DNA of 64,000 bases from an uncultured Flavobacteriaceae bacterium (GCA_947497145.1 CANMFQ010000002.1:303693-367692); one strand, 5' to 3'; positions 38,281 to 47,965 are shown, counted from the first letter of the stretch. The notes: generated by a model from the sequence alone, not told the origin. Translations and numbers: made by a program.

Positions 38281-39720
38281 TTACTTAAAAGATGATGTTG
38301 TCTTGGCAATATTTCTAATCATTCCAGAAAAAATAAAGTAGTGAAAAGGTACAATGCTATACCAATACAACCGCCCTAGTAACCCACGGGGTCTAAAAGT
38401 TGCTGTTTGGTGGAGTACATTATTATCATCAATCTTAAACTCTAACCAAGCTTCACCAGGTAGTTTCATTTCTGCAAATAGTAATAGGCGTTTATTATTT
38501 TTATTAGCCAAAAGCACCCGCCAAAAATCGATAACATCACCAGTGGCAATATTGTTTGGGTGTGTGCGTCCTCTTCTAAGGCCAACCCCTCCCCATAATT
38601 TGTCTAGTATTCCCCTAATTTTCCATAACCAATTAGCATAGTACCAACCTTTGTCACCACCAATACTCCAGATGTTTTCAAGTACAGCCTGAGTGTTTTT
38701 GATTTTGATTTTTTTCTCATCCTTTAAGACGCCAAATTTAGGTACTTGAATATATTTTTCTAAATCTTGTTTAAACCGACCACTAATCATGCTGTCTTTC
38801 CAGCTACTTACTACCAAGTTTTGCTCTATTTTGATAAAAGCCATGGCAATGGCTTCTTTATAAGAGTGTGTTTTTATTCCCAGTAATTGTTGAAGGCGGT
38901 TGTCTTTGGCAATAACTTCAATTTTCATGCTGTCAACCAAATTCAAGGCCAGTTTGTACGATGTTGACGTCACAAAATATAACCAATACGATGATAATTT
39001 TGGGGTCATAACGGGTACGGTTACAATCCAGTTTTTAAAACCCCTAGCTTTGGCGTATTGATGTAGCATTTGTTTGTAGGTAAGTACATCGGGGCCTGCG
39101 ATATCAAAAGATTCATTATAGGTTTTTTCATGACCTAGCACAGCTGATAAAAAATGCATCACATCGCGTATGGCAATGGGTTGTGTTTTTGTTAGCACCC
39201 ATTTTGGCGTAATCATAAAAGGTAGTTTTTCGCACAGGTCTCTAATTATTTCAAACGACGAACTACCAGAGCCCACAATGATACCAGCCCTCAAAACCGT
39301 TAACGCAAAAGAACCTTGGTATAAAATATCTTCAACATTTTTTCGAGACCATAAATGTTTAGACAGGTTTACATCATTTACAATGCCGCTTAAATAAATT
39401 ACTTGCTTTACATGGGTGTCTTTTAAGTGTAAGTTGAAGTTTTTGGCAGTTGTAGCTTCCATCTCATCAAAATCTTTGGTAGATGTGCTCATAGAATGAA
39501 TTAAGAAATACGCGGCTTCAATATCCGTAGGTATTTTTGATTGTAAAACATCATCTAAAAAATCAATTTCTACAACCTTAATTTTACTGCGAACATCTTC
39601 GTCAACTGCCAAACGTGCAGCGTCACGCACAGCGCACACTACCTCATGTCCCATATCTAAAAGAAGGGGTAATAATCGCATGCCTATATAGCCATTTGCA
39701 CCAGTAAGTAATATTTTCAT
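38281..39720 (-). CDS. NAD(P)-binding SDR-like protein with a C-terminal DUF2867 domain
   Basis: The 479-residue protein opens with a Rossmann motif (ILLTGANGYIGMRLLPLL) and has extended-SDR features, such as AAYFLIHSMSTS and VKQVIYLSGIVND, to about residue 290. From about residue 330 it carries a DUF2867 domain (SIGGDKGWYYANWLWKIRG, WRVLLANKNNKRLLLFAEMKLPGEAWLEF and FRPRGLLGRLYWYSIVPFHYFIF). This fused architecture is known in bacteria without an assigned function. It is in a leftward cluster with the nitroreductase and ABM genes. Confidence 0.88.
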   Translation of the reverse strand: MKILLTGANGYIGMRLLPLLLDMGHEVVCAVRDAARLAVDEDVRSKIKVVEIDFLDDVLQSKIPTDIEAAYFLIHSMSTSTKDFDEMEATTAKNFNLHLKDTHVKQVIYLSGIVNDVNLSKHLWSRKNVEDILYQGSFALTVLRAGIIVGSGSSSFEIIRDLCEKLPFMITPKWVLTKTQPIAIRDVMHFLSAVLGHEKTYNESFDIAGPDVLTYKQMLHQYAKARGFKNWIVTVPVMTPKLSSYWLYFVTSTSYKLALNLVDSMKIEVIAKDNRLQQLLGIKTHSYKEAIAMAFIKIEQNLVVSSWKDSMISGRFKQDLEKYIQVPKFGVLKDEKKIKIKNTQAVLENIWSIGGDKGWYYANWLWKIRGILDKLWGGVGLRRGRTHPNNIATGDVIDFWRVLLANKNNKRLLLFAEMKLPGEAWLEFKIDDNNVLHQTATFRPRGLLGRLYWYSIVPFHYFIFSGMIRNIAKTTSSFK

Positions 39721-39744
39721 TTCGTATTGTTTTAACAGTTTGTT

Positions 39745-40170
39745 TTAAAGGTCGTCAATTGAAGCAGGTGCATTATCAGATTTGTAATCTAATAACTTTC
39801 TAAAATATTTTTGAATGGCTTTAGTATCAGCTTTTACTTTGATGTAATACTGGTCTTTGTATATAGAATAGATGGCAAAATCACCTTTAAAAATGGTTAA
39901 TTTATAATAGGGTATTACTAAGGCAAAAGTTTCTAATAAAGAACGAAACCGAACGATGATACCTTTAGGACGCATTTCAATATTGCAGCTATTGGTATTG
40001 TTGTCTAGTATTAAAAGGTTTCGAATGGTGATACTGGTATCTGTGATGAAAAGTTTGGGTGAGCCAATGCCTCCCATTTTAAAACGTTGACTTAGCGTGA
40101 AGGGTTTGCCAACAGCACTATCTATTTTGTGGTCAATAGCCTTGTTTGTATAAGATACATTTACTAGCAT
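39745..40170 (-). CDS. Hypothetical protein
   Basis: I start the gene at ATG 40170 (MLVNVSYTNKAIDHKI, 141 residues), which overlaps the end of the upstream VOC gene by 7 bp, a usual operon arrangement; longer starts would run far into that gene. It has no signal peptide. The middle shows alternating hydrophobic residues (SPKLFITDTSITIRNLLILD, then IEMRPKGIIVRFRSLL), suggesting a beta-rich fold, perhaps a PH-like domain. No family recognised. Confidence 0.55.
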   Translation of the reverse strand: MLVNVSYTNKAIDHKIDSAVGKPFTLSQRFKMGGIGSPKLFITDTSITIRNLLILDNNTNSCNIEMRPKGIIVRFRSLLETFALVIPYYKLTIFKGDFAIYSIYKDQYYIKVKADTKAIQKYFRKLLDYKSDNAPASIDDL

Positions 40171-40511
40171 TGCGGTAGCTCCTCTCCAAATTTTAGCATA
40201 TTTCCAGCCTTGCCTAATATGGCATACGTATAAATACCCCAAGAATGTTTTTTAAATAAACCAAGTAAATGAATTACACCAGCCGTTTTCGTTTCAGTAT
40301 ACCACAGGTCAATATTATTTTTGGTGTTTTTTGGGTGTAGAGAGTTAGCGCATTTCCAGAAATAAATTTTATTGGCATCTCTTACCAATGTAGTATAATT
40401 TTTATCCTTCCAGCTTAATTTGGTGAAACTTAACTTTTCGTGATAGAAAGTAAGGGTGCGGTCAATGGGTGTTGAAGCAAGTATTGGAACTGCTTTTTGA
40501 AGATTTGACAT
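40164..40511 (-). CDS. VOC / bleomycin-resistance-like protein
   Basis: The 115-residue protein has the vicinal-oxygen-chelate pattern: AVPILASTPIDRTLTFYHEKLSF at the start and AILGKAGNMLKFGEEL at the end, matching the typical ...DPDGNLLEFGE finish. It is one domain of the Glo/EDO fold; the middle is short and the metal ligands are not clearly conserved, so it may bind drugs (as bleomycin-binding proteins do) rather than catalyse. It overlaps the next leftward gene by 7 bp. Confidence 0.72.
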   Translation of the reverse strand: MSNLQKAVPILASTPIDRTLTFYHEKLSFTKLSWKDKNYTTLVRDANKIYFWKCANSLHPKNTKNNIDLWYTETKTAGVIHLLGLFKKHSWGIYTYAILGKAGNMLKFGEELPQC

Positions 40512-40614
40512 GGCATTTTTTTTATAAAGTTAACAAAACCCTCTTGTATATGGGTGAGCTAGTAACAAAAACCTAAAAAATGTTTAGTTTTGCCGCCTGA
40601 TACGATACGCAATT

Positions 40615-42399
40615 ATGAATATTCAAAGTGTTTTAGAGAGTAAGGTTAAAGAAGCAGTACAAACCATTTTTAATGCCCAATTACCAACGGTTGAATTTCA
40701 ACCTACCCGTAAAGATTTTGAGGGCGATATTACCGTGGTAGTTTTTCCTATGCTCCGTGTGGTGAAGGGAAATCCTGTGAAGATAGGGGAGGAGATAGGC
40801 GCTTTTTTACAAGAGCAACTTGATGTGGTTACTGGATTTAATGTGGTCAAAGGATTTTTAAATATAGTGCTGAGTGATGCGTTTTATGTAAACTTTTTTA
40901 ATGAGATAAAGAATGTACCACAATATGGGTATGTACAAGAAAATGCAAAAGATGCTTTAATGGTAGAATATTCGTCACCAAATACCAATAAACCGCTGCA
41001 TTTGGGGCATATTCGAAATAATCTCTTAGGATATGCAGTGTCAGAAATTTTAAAAGCTTCTGGTAAAAAAGTGTACAAAACACAAATTATTAATGACCGA
41101 GGTATTCATATATGCAAGAGTATGTTGGCATGGCAAAAATTTGGAAAAGGAGAAACACCTGAAAGTACGGGCTTAAAAGGAGATAAGTTAGTAGGTAATT
41201 ATTATGTAGCTTTTGATAAGGCGTATAAGGCAGAGGTCGCCGAAATGATAGCCAAAGGTGTTGATGAGAAGGTGGCTGCAAAAGAAGCCCCTATTTTGTT
41301 AGAAGCTCAAGAAATGCTGATAAAATGGGAGGCAGGCGATGAAGCAGTAACCTCACTATGGAAACAAATGAATGCTTGGGTGTATGAGGGCTTTGCTGTT
41401 ACTTATAAAAATTTGGGAGTAGATTTTGATGCTCTTTATTATGAAAGTAATACCTATTTGTTGGGAAAAGATGTTGTTGCAGATGGTCTTGAAAAAGGAG
41501 TGTTTTTTCGAAAAGACGATGGTAGCGTTTGGATAGACCTAACAGATGAGGGCTTGGACGAAAAAATTGTTCTTCGTGCTGATGGTACTGCCGTATATAT
41601 GACACAAGATATTGGTACTGCTATACAACGAGTGAAAGATTATCCGGATGTTAGTGGAATGGTATATACCGTTGGTAACGAGCAAGATTATCACTTTAAA
41701 GTGTTGTTTTTAATTTTGAAGAAACTGGGTTTTGCTTGGGCGACGCAGTTACATCACCTTAGTTATGGTATGGTTGACCTACCTAGCGGAAAAATGAAAA
41801 GTCGTGAAGGTACGGTTGTTGATGCTGATGATTTGATGGATGATATGACCAAAACTGCAGCAAACATATCAGAAGAATTGGGGAAATTAGATGGTTATTC
41901 TGACAGTGAAAAAAATGAGCTTCATAAAATGGTAGGCTTAGGTGCTTTAAAATATTATATTCTAAAGGTAGATCCTAAAAAGCGTATATTATTCAACCCT
42001 GAAGAGTCTGTAGATTTTCAAGGCAATACAGGACCTTTTATTCAGTATGCCTATGCTAGAATTCAATCAATTCTGAGAAAAGCAGATTTTGATACCAGTT
42101 TGAATATAGATTTGAATGCAATAAAAGCACTTCATTTTAAAGAAAAAGAACTCATTAAGCAATTGCAGCTTTTTCCTGAAATTATTCAATTGGCAGCCGT
42201 AAATTATAGCCCCGCTGTCATTGCTAATTATGTGTATGATTTGGTAAAGGAATTTAATTCTTTCTATCAACAAGTACCTATTTTACCGGAGACTAATTTG
42301 CAGAAAAAAATACTTCGTGTGCAATTATCAAGAAAAGTTGGTGAAGTTATAGCAACAGGGTTTAAATTATTGGGTATTGATGTTCCTGAGCGTATGTAA
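40615..42399 (+). CDS. argS: Arginyl-tRNA synthetase
   Basis: The 594-residue class I synthetase charges tRNA-Arg. The N-terminal Arg-S domain (about 1-90) is present. The HIGH motif reads HLGHI within SSPNTNKPLHLGHIRNN, the KMSKS-like loop is GKMKSREGTVVD, and the C-terminal DALR anticodon-binding domain shows FNSFYQQVPIL. It is complete. A -7-like TAGTTTTG at 40585-40592 lies upstream but lacks a matching -33 box. Confidence 0.98.
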   Translation: MNIQSVLESKVKEAVQTIFNAQLPTVEFQPTRKDFEGDITVVVFPMLRVVKGNPVKIGEEIGAFLQEQLDVVTGFNVVKGFLNIVLSDAFYVNFFNEIKNVPQYGYVQENAKDALMVEYSSPNTNKPLHLGHIRNNLLGYAVSEILKASGKKVYKTQIINDRGIHICKSMLAWQKFGKGETPESTGLKGDKLVGNYYVAFDKAYKAEVAEMIAKGVDEKVAAKEAPILLEAQEMLIKWEAGDEAVTSLWKQMNAWVYEGFAVTYKNLGVDFDALYYESNTYLLGKDVVADGLEKGVFFRKDDGSVWIDLTDEGLDEKIVLRADGTAVYMTQDIGTAIQRVKDYPDVSGMVYTVGNEQDYHFKVLFLILKKLGFAWATQLHHLSYGMVDLPSGKMKSREGTVVDADDLMDDMTKTAANISEELGKLDGYSDSEKNELHKMVGLGALKYYILKVDPKKRILFNPEESVDFQGNTGPFIQYAYARIQSILRKADFDTSLNIDLNAIKALHFKEKELIKQLQLFPEIIQLAAVNYSPAVIANYVYDLVKEFNSFYQQVPILPETNLQKKILRVQLSRKVGEVIATGFKLLGIDVPERM

Positions 42400-42444
42400 T
42401 AGTATAGTGATACAATTTAAATCTCTTTTTACTGTTCTAAACCT

Positions 42445-43272
42445 ATGTTTATAGAGGTTTCAGTGATTTTTTTACTGGTATTTGTTGTAGCATATGCGCT
42501 ATATGTTATTTATTATGCGGTCGATTTGTATCGATTTAACCCGTTTGTTAAAACCAAACCACTAACGCAAAATGAACAGGCGTTTATAGGAAAATATTTT
42601 CCTGTATATCTCGAATTTTCATCCAAACAACGAGCCAAATGCAATGAGCGAATAGTATGGTTTAGAAGTAAAAAGAATTTTGTTTTCCACGGAGCCATAG
42701 ACGGTCAAGAAGAATTGAAATTATTGTTAAGCGCTACAGCGGTTATGCTAACGCTGGGCTTAAAGCAATTTCGTATGCTGCGGTCTATAATCAGAATAGT
42801 TGTTTACCCAACTCAGTATTATTCTAAAATTAATAACCAAAACCATTGGGGAGAATATAATCCTCGCTATAAAACGGTGCTTTTTTCTGCGGATAAGATA
42901 TGGGAAGGTTTTGATGATTTGGTTGACAATAAAAATCTTGCTATGCATGAATTTGCACATGCGCTTAGTTTTGAAATGCATAAAAATACTTCTTGGGAAG
43001 CACGTAAATTTAGAGTAGGATTACGCAATATTAAAAGCCTTTTTGAAGAGGAAGATTTTATTATAAAATTGGCAGCTTCAAAATATTTCAGGGAATATGG
43101 ATTAACAAATTTGCAAGAATTTTTTTCGGTAGCTGTTGAGAATTATTTTGAAACACCATCAATTTTTAAGAATGATTTTCCTGTTTTGTTTGAAGAAATC
43201 AAGCGTATGCTGCAAACAGATTTTGAATATAATAAGAGTCAAGGTACGTTTAGAACTTCAATCGAAAGCTAA
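42445..43272 (+). CDS. MtfA-like zinc metallopeptidase, membrane-anchored
   Basis: The 275-residue protein has one N-terminal membrane helix (about 5-27), a basic stretch, and an MtfA-family domain with the zinc motif HEFAHAL (HExxH, near residue 171) and a later glutamate in LQEFFSVAVENYFETP that is the usual third ligand. MtfA of E. coli is a peptidase that binds the repressor Mlc; no Mlc is known here, and this form is larger and membrane-bound. It is 45 bp after argS. Its last 23 bp overlap the 3' end of the opposing TonB receptor gene. Confidence 0.85.
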   Translation: MFIEVSVIFLLVFVVAYALYVIYYAVDLYRFNPFVKTKPLTQNEQAFIGKYFPVYLEFSSKQRAKCNERIVWFRSKKNFVFHGAIDGQEELKLLLSATAVMLTLGLKQFRMLRSIIRIVVYPTQYYSKINNQNHWGEYNPRYKTVLFSADKIWEGFDDLVDNKNLAMHEFAHALSFEMHKNTSWEARKFRVGLRNIKSLFEEEDFIIKLAASKYFREYGLTNLQEFFSVAVENYFETPSIFKNDFPVLFEEIKRMLQTDFEYNKSQGTFRTSIES

Positions 43273-45802
43273 AATTGGGGGTTATGCCTAATGAATAACT
43301 TTCTACTGTTTCTATCTTGTTTTCGATGTTTATACGGTAATATCTATTTAAAATATTGGTTCGGTTGGTGAAATTTAACACCGAGATACCTGTAGAGGCT
43401 TTGATTTTTGTGCCTAGGTTGAAGTCATATATAATAGACGCATCGGTACGTAAATATTCAGATAATCTGCTGCTATTAGGGTCTTGAAAATTGATTTTTG
43501 CAGGAAGAACGGTATCATCAATGGGGGCTTCAGAATCGGGTAGGGTAAAGGGTTTACCAGTATGGTAATTTAATCCAATACCAATCTTAAATTTATTAAA
43601 AGTATAGGTGCCCGCAAAAGTAGCAGTATGCCGAATATCAAGGTTGTTGGGGAAATAAGAGGGTGTTATTTCTGAAAATTTATAGTTGTTTATATTATAA
43701 GCGTAACTAGCCCAAATACTATAGTTTTTAGTTTTTCTGTTGATTAAGAATTCGATACCCTTGGTATTGTATTTGCCAATTTCACCATTGAACTGATTTT
43801 GATTTTGAAAACCTTGGGTTGAGGTGCTTATACCATCGACTTCTTTATAAAAACCTTCAAGCCCTATATATAATTTTCGCTGTTCATAATGAAAGCCAAG
43901 TGAAGCTTGTTTGCTTTTTACAATAGGTAAATTTTCACCGTTAGATAATACCCACCTTCGTTTTTCTACTCCCAAAAAATTCTGTTCTAAATCTACAACT
44001 TGGTTTGTAGCCTGACTTTTTTGTTCTCCTAAAAGGGCTATTTTAAAGGCTTTAGCAAACTTATAATTGATGTTAATACGTGGTTCTATAATTAATTCAT
44101 GAAAAGTGTCCGGATTATTATAGTAGTTTAGTCGAAGTCCTCCTTTGGCTTGAAGCTTGTCATTTGCTGAGTGGTAGGCTAGTTCAGAGTAAAAGGCATG
44201 TGCTTGAATAACGTCTTTGATGTTGCTTTCAAATGGAGGCTGGCTTATATTGGTGGTATTGGTGATGCCCGTTTCATTAAGCTGATAACCATTTAGCCAA
44301 TTGATAGATGGGTTGATTTTTAAACTGGCACTAAGGCGTAAACCGTTCTCAATAACTAAATTATTTTGAAAAAAAACTTGGGTTGCATTCGGAGCTATAT
44401 TTTCGGCATCCAAATTATAACGGCTATAGTATGTGCTAATGTGAGTAGAAAAAGAAGGACTAAATTTACTTTCTAAACTTCCTCCAAATGATACATTGGT
44501 TTGACCCAGTTCACTTGTGCTTTGTTCAAGAGCACCTACTGAGCGTTCTTTATAGTTTAAAAGGTTATTGATTTTGATAAAACTAAATCGCAATTTATGA
44601 TTTTTGGTAATGTCATAAAGTAGTTTTCCGGTAAAATCATAGAATAAAAAAGTATCATTACGTTCAATATCTTCAGCGAGTGATACTCCGTCTTTTACTT
44701 GTTCATTTAAGAAAGCTTTTGAGAAAAAGGTACGGAACGTAGCCGTATTTAAAAAATCTGTTAGCGAACGCCGAGCAGAGAATTGTAGGGCTAGTTTGTT
44801 GTTTAAAGATGCCTGCCCAAAGATATCGGCACTTATTAGGTTAAACCCTGCACCGCCATAATAGGTGTCAGTAATTTCATTTTTTGTACGCATATCAATG
44901 ATACCACTTACACCGTCACCATATTTTACACTTGTTCCGTTTTTGATTAAGGTGACTTTATCGGTTAAATGTGGATTGAAAGCAGAAATAAGGCCGAAAA
45001 AATGACCAGACTGGTACATTTTTATCCCGTCCCATAAGATGAGGTTTTGGTCGTTACTTCCACCCCTAATGTTAATATCCGATACGGTTTCGTCAATGCT
45101 CTTAATTCCAGGTAAGGCTTGGATGGTTTGCAAAACATCGGGCTCAATTAAACCAGGAAGAATGCCAAATTCTTCGGTATTCATTTTAATACTGGCGTCA
45201 CGTTGTTGTACCAAACCTTTGGTCAAAAAGTCGTAAACAACAACTTCTTTTAAGGGTTCATAAAATTGTTGTAATAAGATAGGTTTACATGGGCTATGAT
45301 TTGCTAGCGTTTTAGCTGGTATAATAGTAGTTTTGAAACCTAAGTGTTTAATTTCAATAAGCGCATCGCTATTAATTTTGGCAAAGGAGAATTTTCCGTT
45401 AAAATCTGTAATTACTGCTTTTTTAGTGTGTAGTATCTGAATTGTAGCGCCTACAATAGCATTCCCTTCTGAGCGGTCTAAAACAATACCACAGACATCG
45501 ATACTATTGAGTTTGATAATGGCGTAATATCTGTTACTAAGTTTTTTGATTTGTAGTTGTGTCTGATTTTTAATACTATCTAAAATGTCTTCTAAAATAT
45601 CAGATTCGGGCTTTTTTATTTTGATTTTTCCAATATCAGCATCGACGTAGGAGAACTTTACATCAAAGGTGTTTTCAATGTGTTGTACAAAAGGAATAAG
45701 AAAATGGGTGTCTTGTGCCTTTTCTTGGGCAATACTATCTATACTAAATAGCAATACAAAGCAAAGAAGAAGTTCAATACAGTTACTGCGAGTTTTTGGC
45801 AT
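43250..45802 (-). CDS. TonB-dependent receptor with STN and carboxypeptidase-regulatory-like domains
   Basis: From ATG 45802 the product is 850 residues, with a signal peptide ending SIDSIAQ. An STN domain (about 30-100) follows, which in FecA-type receptors talks to an anti-sigma factor. Then come a carboxypeptidase-regulatory-like domain (GIVLDRSEGNAIVGATI), a plug with DINIRGGSNDQNLILWDGIK, and the barrel ending in phenylalanine. It overlaps the 3' end of the fecR-type gene by 20 bp, so the two are coupled. Ligand unknown. A longer start at 45826 is less likely because it weakens the signal peptide. Confidence 0.92.
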   Translation of the reverse strand: MPKTRSNCIELLLCFVLLFSIDSIAQEKAQDTHFLIPFVQHIENTFDVKFSYVDADIGKIKIKKPESDILEDILDSIKNQTQLQIKKLSNRYYAIIKLNSIDVCGIVLDRSEGNAIVGATIQILHTKKAVITDFNGKFSFAKINSDALIEIKHLGFKTTIIPAKTLANHSPCKPILLQQFYEPLKEVVVYDFLTKGLVQQRDASIKMNTEEFGILPGLIEPDVLQTIQALPGIKSIDETVSDINIRGGSNDQNLILWDGIKMYQSGHFFGLISAFNPHLTDKVTLIKNGTSVKYGDGVSGIIDMRTKNEITDTYYGGAGFNLISADIFGQASLNNKLALQFSARRSLTDFLNTATFRTFFSKAFLNEQVKDGVSLAEDIERNDTFLFYDFTGKLLYDITKNHKLRFSFIKINNLLNYKERSVGALEQSTSELGQTNVSFGGSLESKFSPSFSTHISTYYSRYNLDAENIAPNATQVFFQNNLVIENGLRLSASLKINPSINWLNGYQLNETGITNTTNISQPPFESNIKDVIQAHAFYSELAYHSANDKLQAKGGLRLNYYNNPDTFHELIIEPRININYKFAKAFKIALLGEQKSQATNQVVDLEQNFLGVEKRRWVLSNGENLPIVKSKQASLGFHYEQRKLYIGLEGFYKEVDGISTSTQGFQNQNQFNGEIGKYNTKGIEFLINRKTKNYSIWASYAYNINNYKFSEITPSYFPNNLDIRHTATFAGTYTFNKFKIGIGLNYHTGKPFTLPDSEAPIDDTVLPAKINFQDPNSSRLSEYLRTDASIIYDFNLGTKIKASTGISVLNFTNRTNILNRYYRINIENKIETVESYSLGITPNFSFRLKF

Positions 45803-46694
45803 AAAAGAGTACTTTGTCACCCTCAAATTTAAACTTTATTTGCGAAGGTGTACTAATACTTTTTAATGCCAAATCAGTATTTGTATTACTGAAGGTACCT
45901 GTATATAATTGTTCGGTATCTATATTTTTGGTATTAACTATGATGTTGTGTTGTCTTTGAAATTCATCAAGGACATATTTCAATGGTATGCTTTTGAATG
46001 AACTTTCAGCGTTTATCCATGAAGGTTTATCTCCATTAGGCTGATCTGTAGTGATTATTTTTCCGTTTATTACCATAAATGAAGTGCCGGCAGGTAATTT
46101 TATTTCCTTCTCTTTAAAGGTTACACCAACCAATCCTTCGTAACAGGTGACTTCAAAAATACCTTCTCTGTTTTCAACATTAAATTGCGTGCCCAAAACA
46201 GTAACCAGCCCATCAGGTGTAGAAACTGTAAAACGTTTTCCCTTGGCTACTTTAAAAAAAGCTTCTCCTTGTAGGTTTATAGTTCTATTTTCTTTCCAAT
46301 TCTTTTTGTCATAGGATATTTCTGAATCGGCATTTAATATTATTTCAGACGAGTCAGGTAATAGTACTTCTTTGTTTTCAGCGTATTTTGTATGTACAGA
46401 TTCATTTAATGAATTTACATAAAAATAAGTACCTGTTAGTAGAATAACGATAGCAGCTGCAACCCGTAAAAACTTTTTAAACGGATTAAGTTGTACTATT
46501 TTGGTCTCTTGGAGGATTTGTTTGTTTTTTAAGCCTAATAAAGCTTCTTCTGTATTAAAATCAGGAGCCCTAAGACAGCCAGCAGCAGTAACAATACGCT
46601 CATAGGAAGTATACCCATCAGAATTCTTAAATTCTTTTAGCTCTTCCTCCGAGAGTTCGTTGTTTAGCCATTTTGCTAAATGATTTTCTTGCAT
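45783..46694 (-). CDS. FecR-family anti-sigma factor
   Basis: The 303-residue protein has an N-terminal cytoplasmic region (about 1-72) for sigma binding, a membrane helix (about 77-93, VAAAIVILLTGTYFYVN), and the periplasmic FecR domain (YAENKEVLLPDSSEIILNADS, INLQGEAFFKVAKGKRFTVST, VLGTQFNVENREG). A C-terminal DUF4974-type domain follows (FKSIPLKYVLDEFQRQHNI). It should relay ligand occupancy from the receptor's STN domain. The ECF sigma gene that normally precedes such a gene is missing: the next genes upstream are the small-protein array. Confidence 0.93.
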   Translation of the reverse strand: MQENHLAKWLNNELSEEELKEFKNSDGYTSYERIVTAAGCLRAPDFNTEEALLGLKNKQILQETKIVQLNPFKKFLRVAAAIVILLTGTYFYVNSLNESVHTKYAENKEVLLPDSSEIILNADSEISYDKKNWKENRTINLQGEAFFKVAKGKRFTVSTPDGLVTVLGTQFNVENREGIFEVTCYEGLVGVTFKEKEIKLPAGTSFMVINGKIITTDQPNGDKPSWINAESSFKSIPLKYVLDEFQRQHNIIVNTKNIDTEQLYTGTFSNTNTDLALKSISTPSQIKFKFEGDKVLFYAKNSQ

Positions 46695-46952
46695 GCTTTT
46701 TTGGTCTTAATAAACTAATAACAACTGAAGGATTAAAAACCCTACTTCAAGGTATATTTTGAAATTAGTTAGTCGCAATGATATGATAATACCTTCAAAT
46801 TTTCAAAAAAAAATTTATTTTTTTTGAATTAAAATGATACAATAGCGGTTTTGAAGAGGTAAGCTATGTAATGGTAAGAGCACATAGTAATACAAGGAAT
46901 AAAAAAATAGGTGCCAGCTTTGGGAGTTTTATGGTGTTGAAGTATTACGAAG
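46695..46952. other. Intergenic region between fecR-type gene and the small-protein array
   Basis: This gap should hold the promoter of the leftward fecR-TonB pair. The only notable structure is an AT-only hairpin: TTC plus A-run (46802-46812) pairing with T-run plus GAA (46818-46828). It may end the transcript of array copy 1. No sigma-factor gene or remnant was found. Confidence 0.4.
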
Positions 46953-46964
46953 TTGTTTTGTTGA

Positions 46965-47204
46965 TTAAGCCATTTTAGCTTTGTTCTTTTTAGTAGCGAA
47001 AGACAATGCTTTTTTAACTCTAGAGTTAGCGAACTTGTATAAACGAGCAACCTCATTTTTAGTTTCTATAGTTACGTCTTCTTTTACAGTAGCAGTAGTG
47101 CTAGTCATTTCAACAGTGTCAACTTTTACCTCTTCAGTAGCGTTTTGTGCTTGAGCAGCTACTGAGATAAAAAGAACAAAAATTAAAGTTGCGATAGTTT
47201 TCAT
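46965..47204 (-). CDS. Small secreted protein, array copy 1
   Basis: The 79-residue product has a signal peptide (MKTIATLIFVLFISVAAQAQ, cleavage after AQA). The mature part of about 59 residues is acidic and Thr/Val-rich in its first half (EEVKVDTVEMTSTT) and basic in its second half (RLYKFANSRVKKALSFATKK). It has no cysteine. I start at this ATG because all copies align from here and signal peptide begins here; upstream in-frame ATGs fall in the leader. This copy differs from the others at residue 40 (TATV instead of TATE). Function unknown. Confidence 0.88.
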   Translation of the reverse strand: MKTIATLIFVLFISVAAQAQNATEEVKVDTVEMTSTTATVKEDVTIETKNEVARLYKFANSRVKKALSFATKKNKAKMA

Positions 47205-47210
47205 GACTTG

Positions 47211-47232
47211 ACGTTTTATATATATAAAACGT
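47211..47232 (-). promoter_or_regulatory. Perfect 22-bp palindrome before copy 1
   Basis: The sequence reads ACGTTTTATAT then its exact reverse complement. It begins 6 bases upstream of the start codon on the leftward strand, so in mRNA it would form a hairpin beside the ribosome start, or in DNA an operator. Confidence 0.7.
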
Positions 47233-47384
47233 GTTAGGCCTTGTTTTGAGGGGTTTGGCTTCGCTGAACGACCGCAAAAATTCGTTAAAAGTACCAAGCA
47301 TGGATTAAGTGTAAAATAGCACCGATAAACGACCAAAGGGCTAAAATCACTTCATCGAAAAAATGTGTCGTTAAACCGTAAGAA

Positions 47385-47690
47385 GTGTTTTTGTTCTTGT
47401 ATGAAAGGAGGCGATTTATAGTAATATTAGAAGGAGGTACAATGTTATTAAAAGAACCGTTGCTATTGAGAGCCGTGTTGTTCTTTCATATCATCTCTGA
47501 TACACCTTCAAATACAACTAGCCTAAGAATACGTTATTTGATTTGGCTTTGTGTTTTGGAACTAGTATAGAAAGAAAGACATCGTCTAGTATATAAGGAC
47601 AGAGTTAATTTAAAAAGGATATGTTTTTATGAAAGAGAGACTAAAGGGAAATGGTTTTGGACAATGTTGACTGCGGATGTTTTACTTGTT
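47385..47690. other. Spacer between array copies 1 and 2
   Basis: This stretch is shared with the spacers after copies 2 and 3. Its rightward strand has a ribosome-site-like GAAGGAGG followed by ATG and a 42-codon frame, but that frame decays between copies and is not called as a gene. It likely holds promoter and terminator sequence for the flanking leftward copies. Confidence 0.4.
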
Positions 47691-47697
47691 TTGTTGA

Positions 47698-47937
47698 TTA
47701 AGCCATTTTAGCTTTATTCTTTTTAGTAGCGAAAGACAATGCTTTTTTTACTCTAGAGTTAGCGAACTTGTATAAACGAGCAACCTCATTTTTAGTTTCT
47801 ATAGTTACGTCTTCTTTTTCAGTAGCAGTAGTGCTAGTCATTTCAACAGTGTCAACTTTTACCTCTTCAGTAGCGTTTTGTGCTTGAGCTGCTACTGAGA
47901 TAAAAAGAACAAAAATTAAAGTTGCGATAGTTTTCAT
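47698..47937 (-). CDS. Small secreted protein, array copy 2
   Basis: A 79-residue near-copy of the array protein, with the same signal peptide and the same acidic-then-basic mature part. At the variable site it reads TATEKED (copy 1: TATVKED). Start chosen as for copy 1. The high identity in coding and leader DNA points to recent duplication or gene conversion. Confidence 0.88.
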   Translation of the reverse strand: MKTIATLIFVLFISVAAQAQNATEEVKVDTVEMTSTTATEKEDVTIETKNEVARLYKFANSRVKKALSFATKKNKAKMA

Positions 47938-47943
47938 GACTTG

Positions 47944-47965
47944 ACGTTTTATATATATAAAACGT
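47944..47965 (-). promoter_or_regulatory. Perfect 22-bp palindrome before copy 2
   Basis: Identical in sequence and spacing (6 bases before the start codon) to the element of copy 1. Confidence 0.7.

Noticed and set aside
47439..47570. Rightward 42-codon frame in the array spacers, preceded by a GAAGGAGG ribosome-site-like sequence
   Set aside because: The frame changes length and sequence between units 1, 2 and 3 (substitutions and different ends), and flavobacterial genes rarely rely on such sites. It is more likely leader DNA of the leftward genes.
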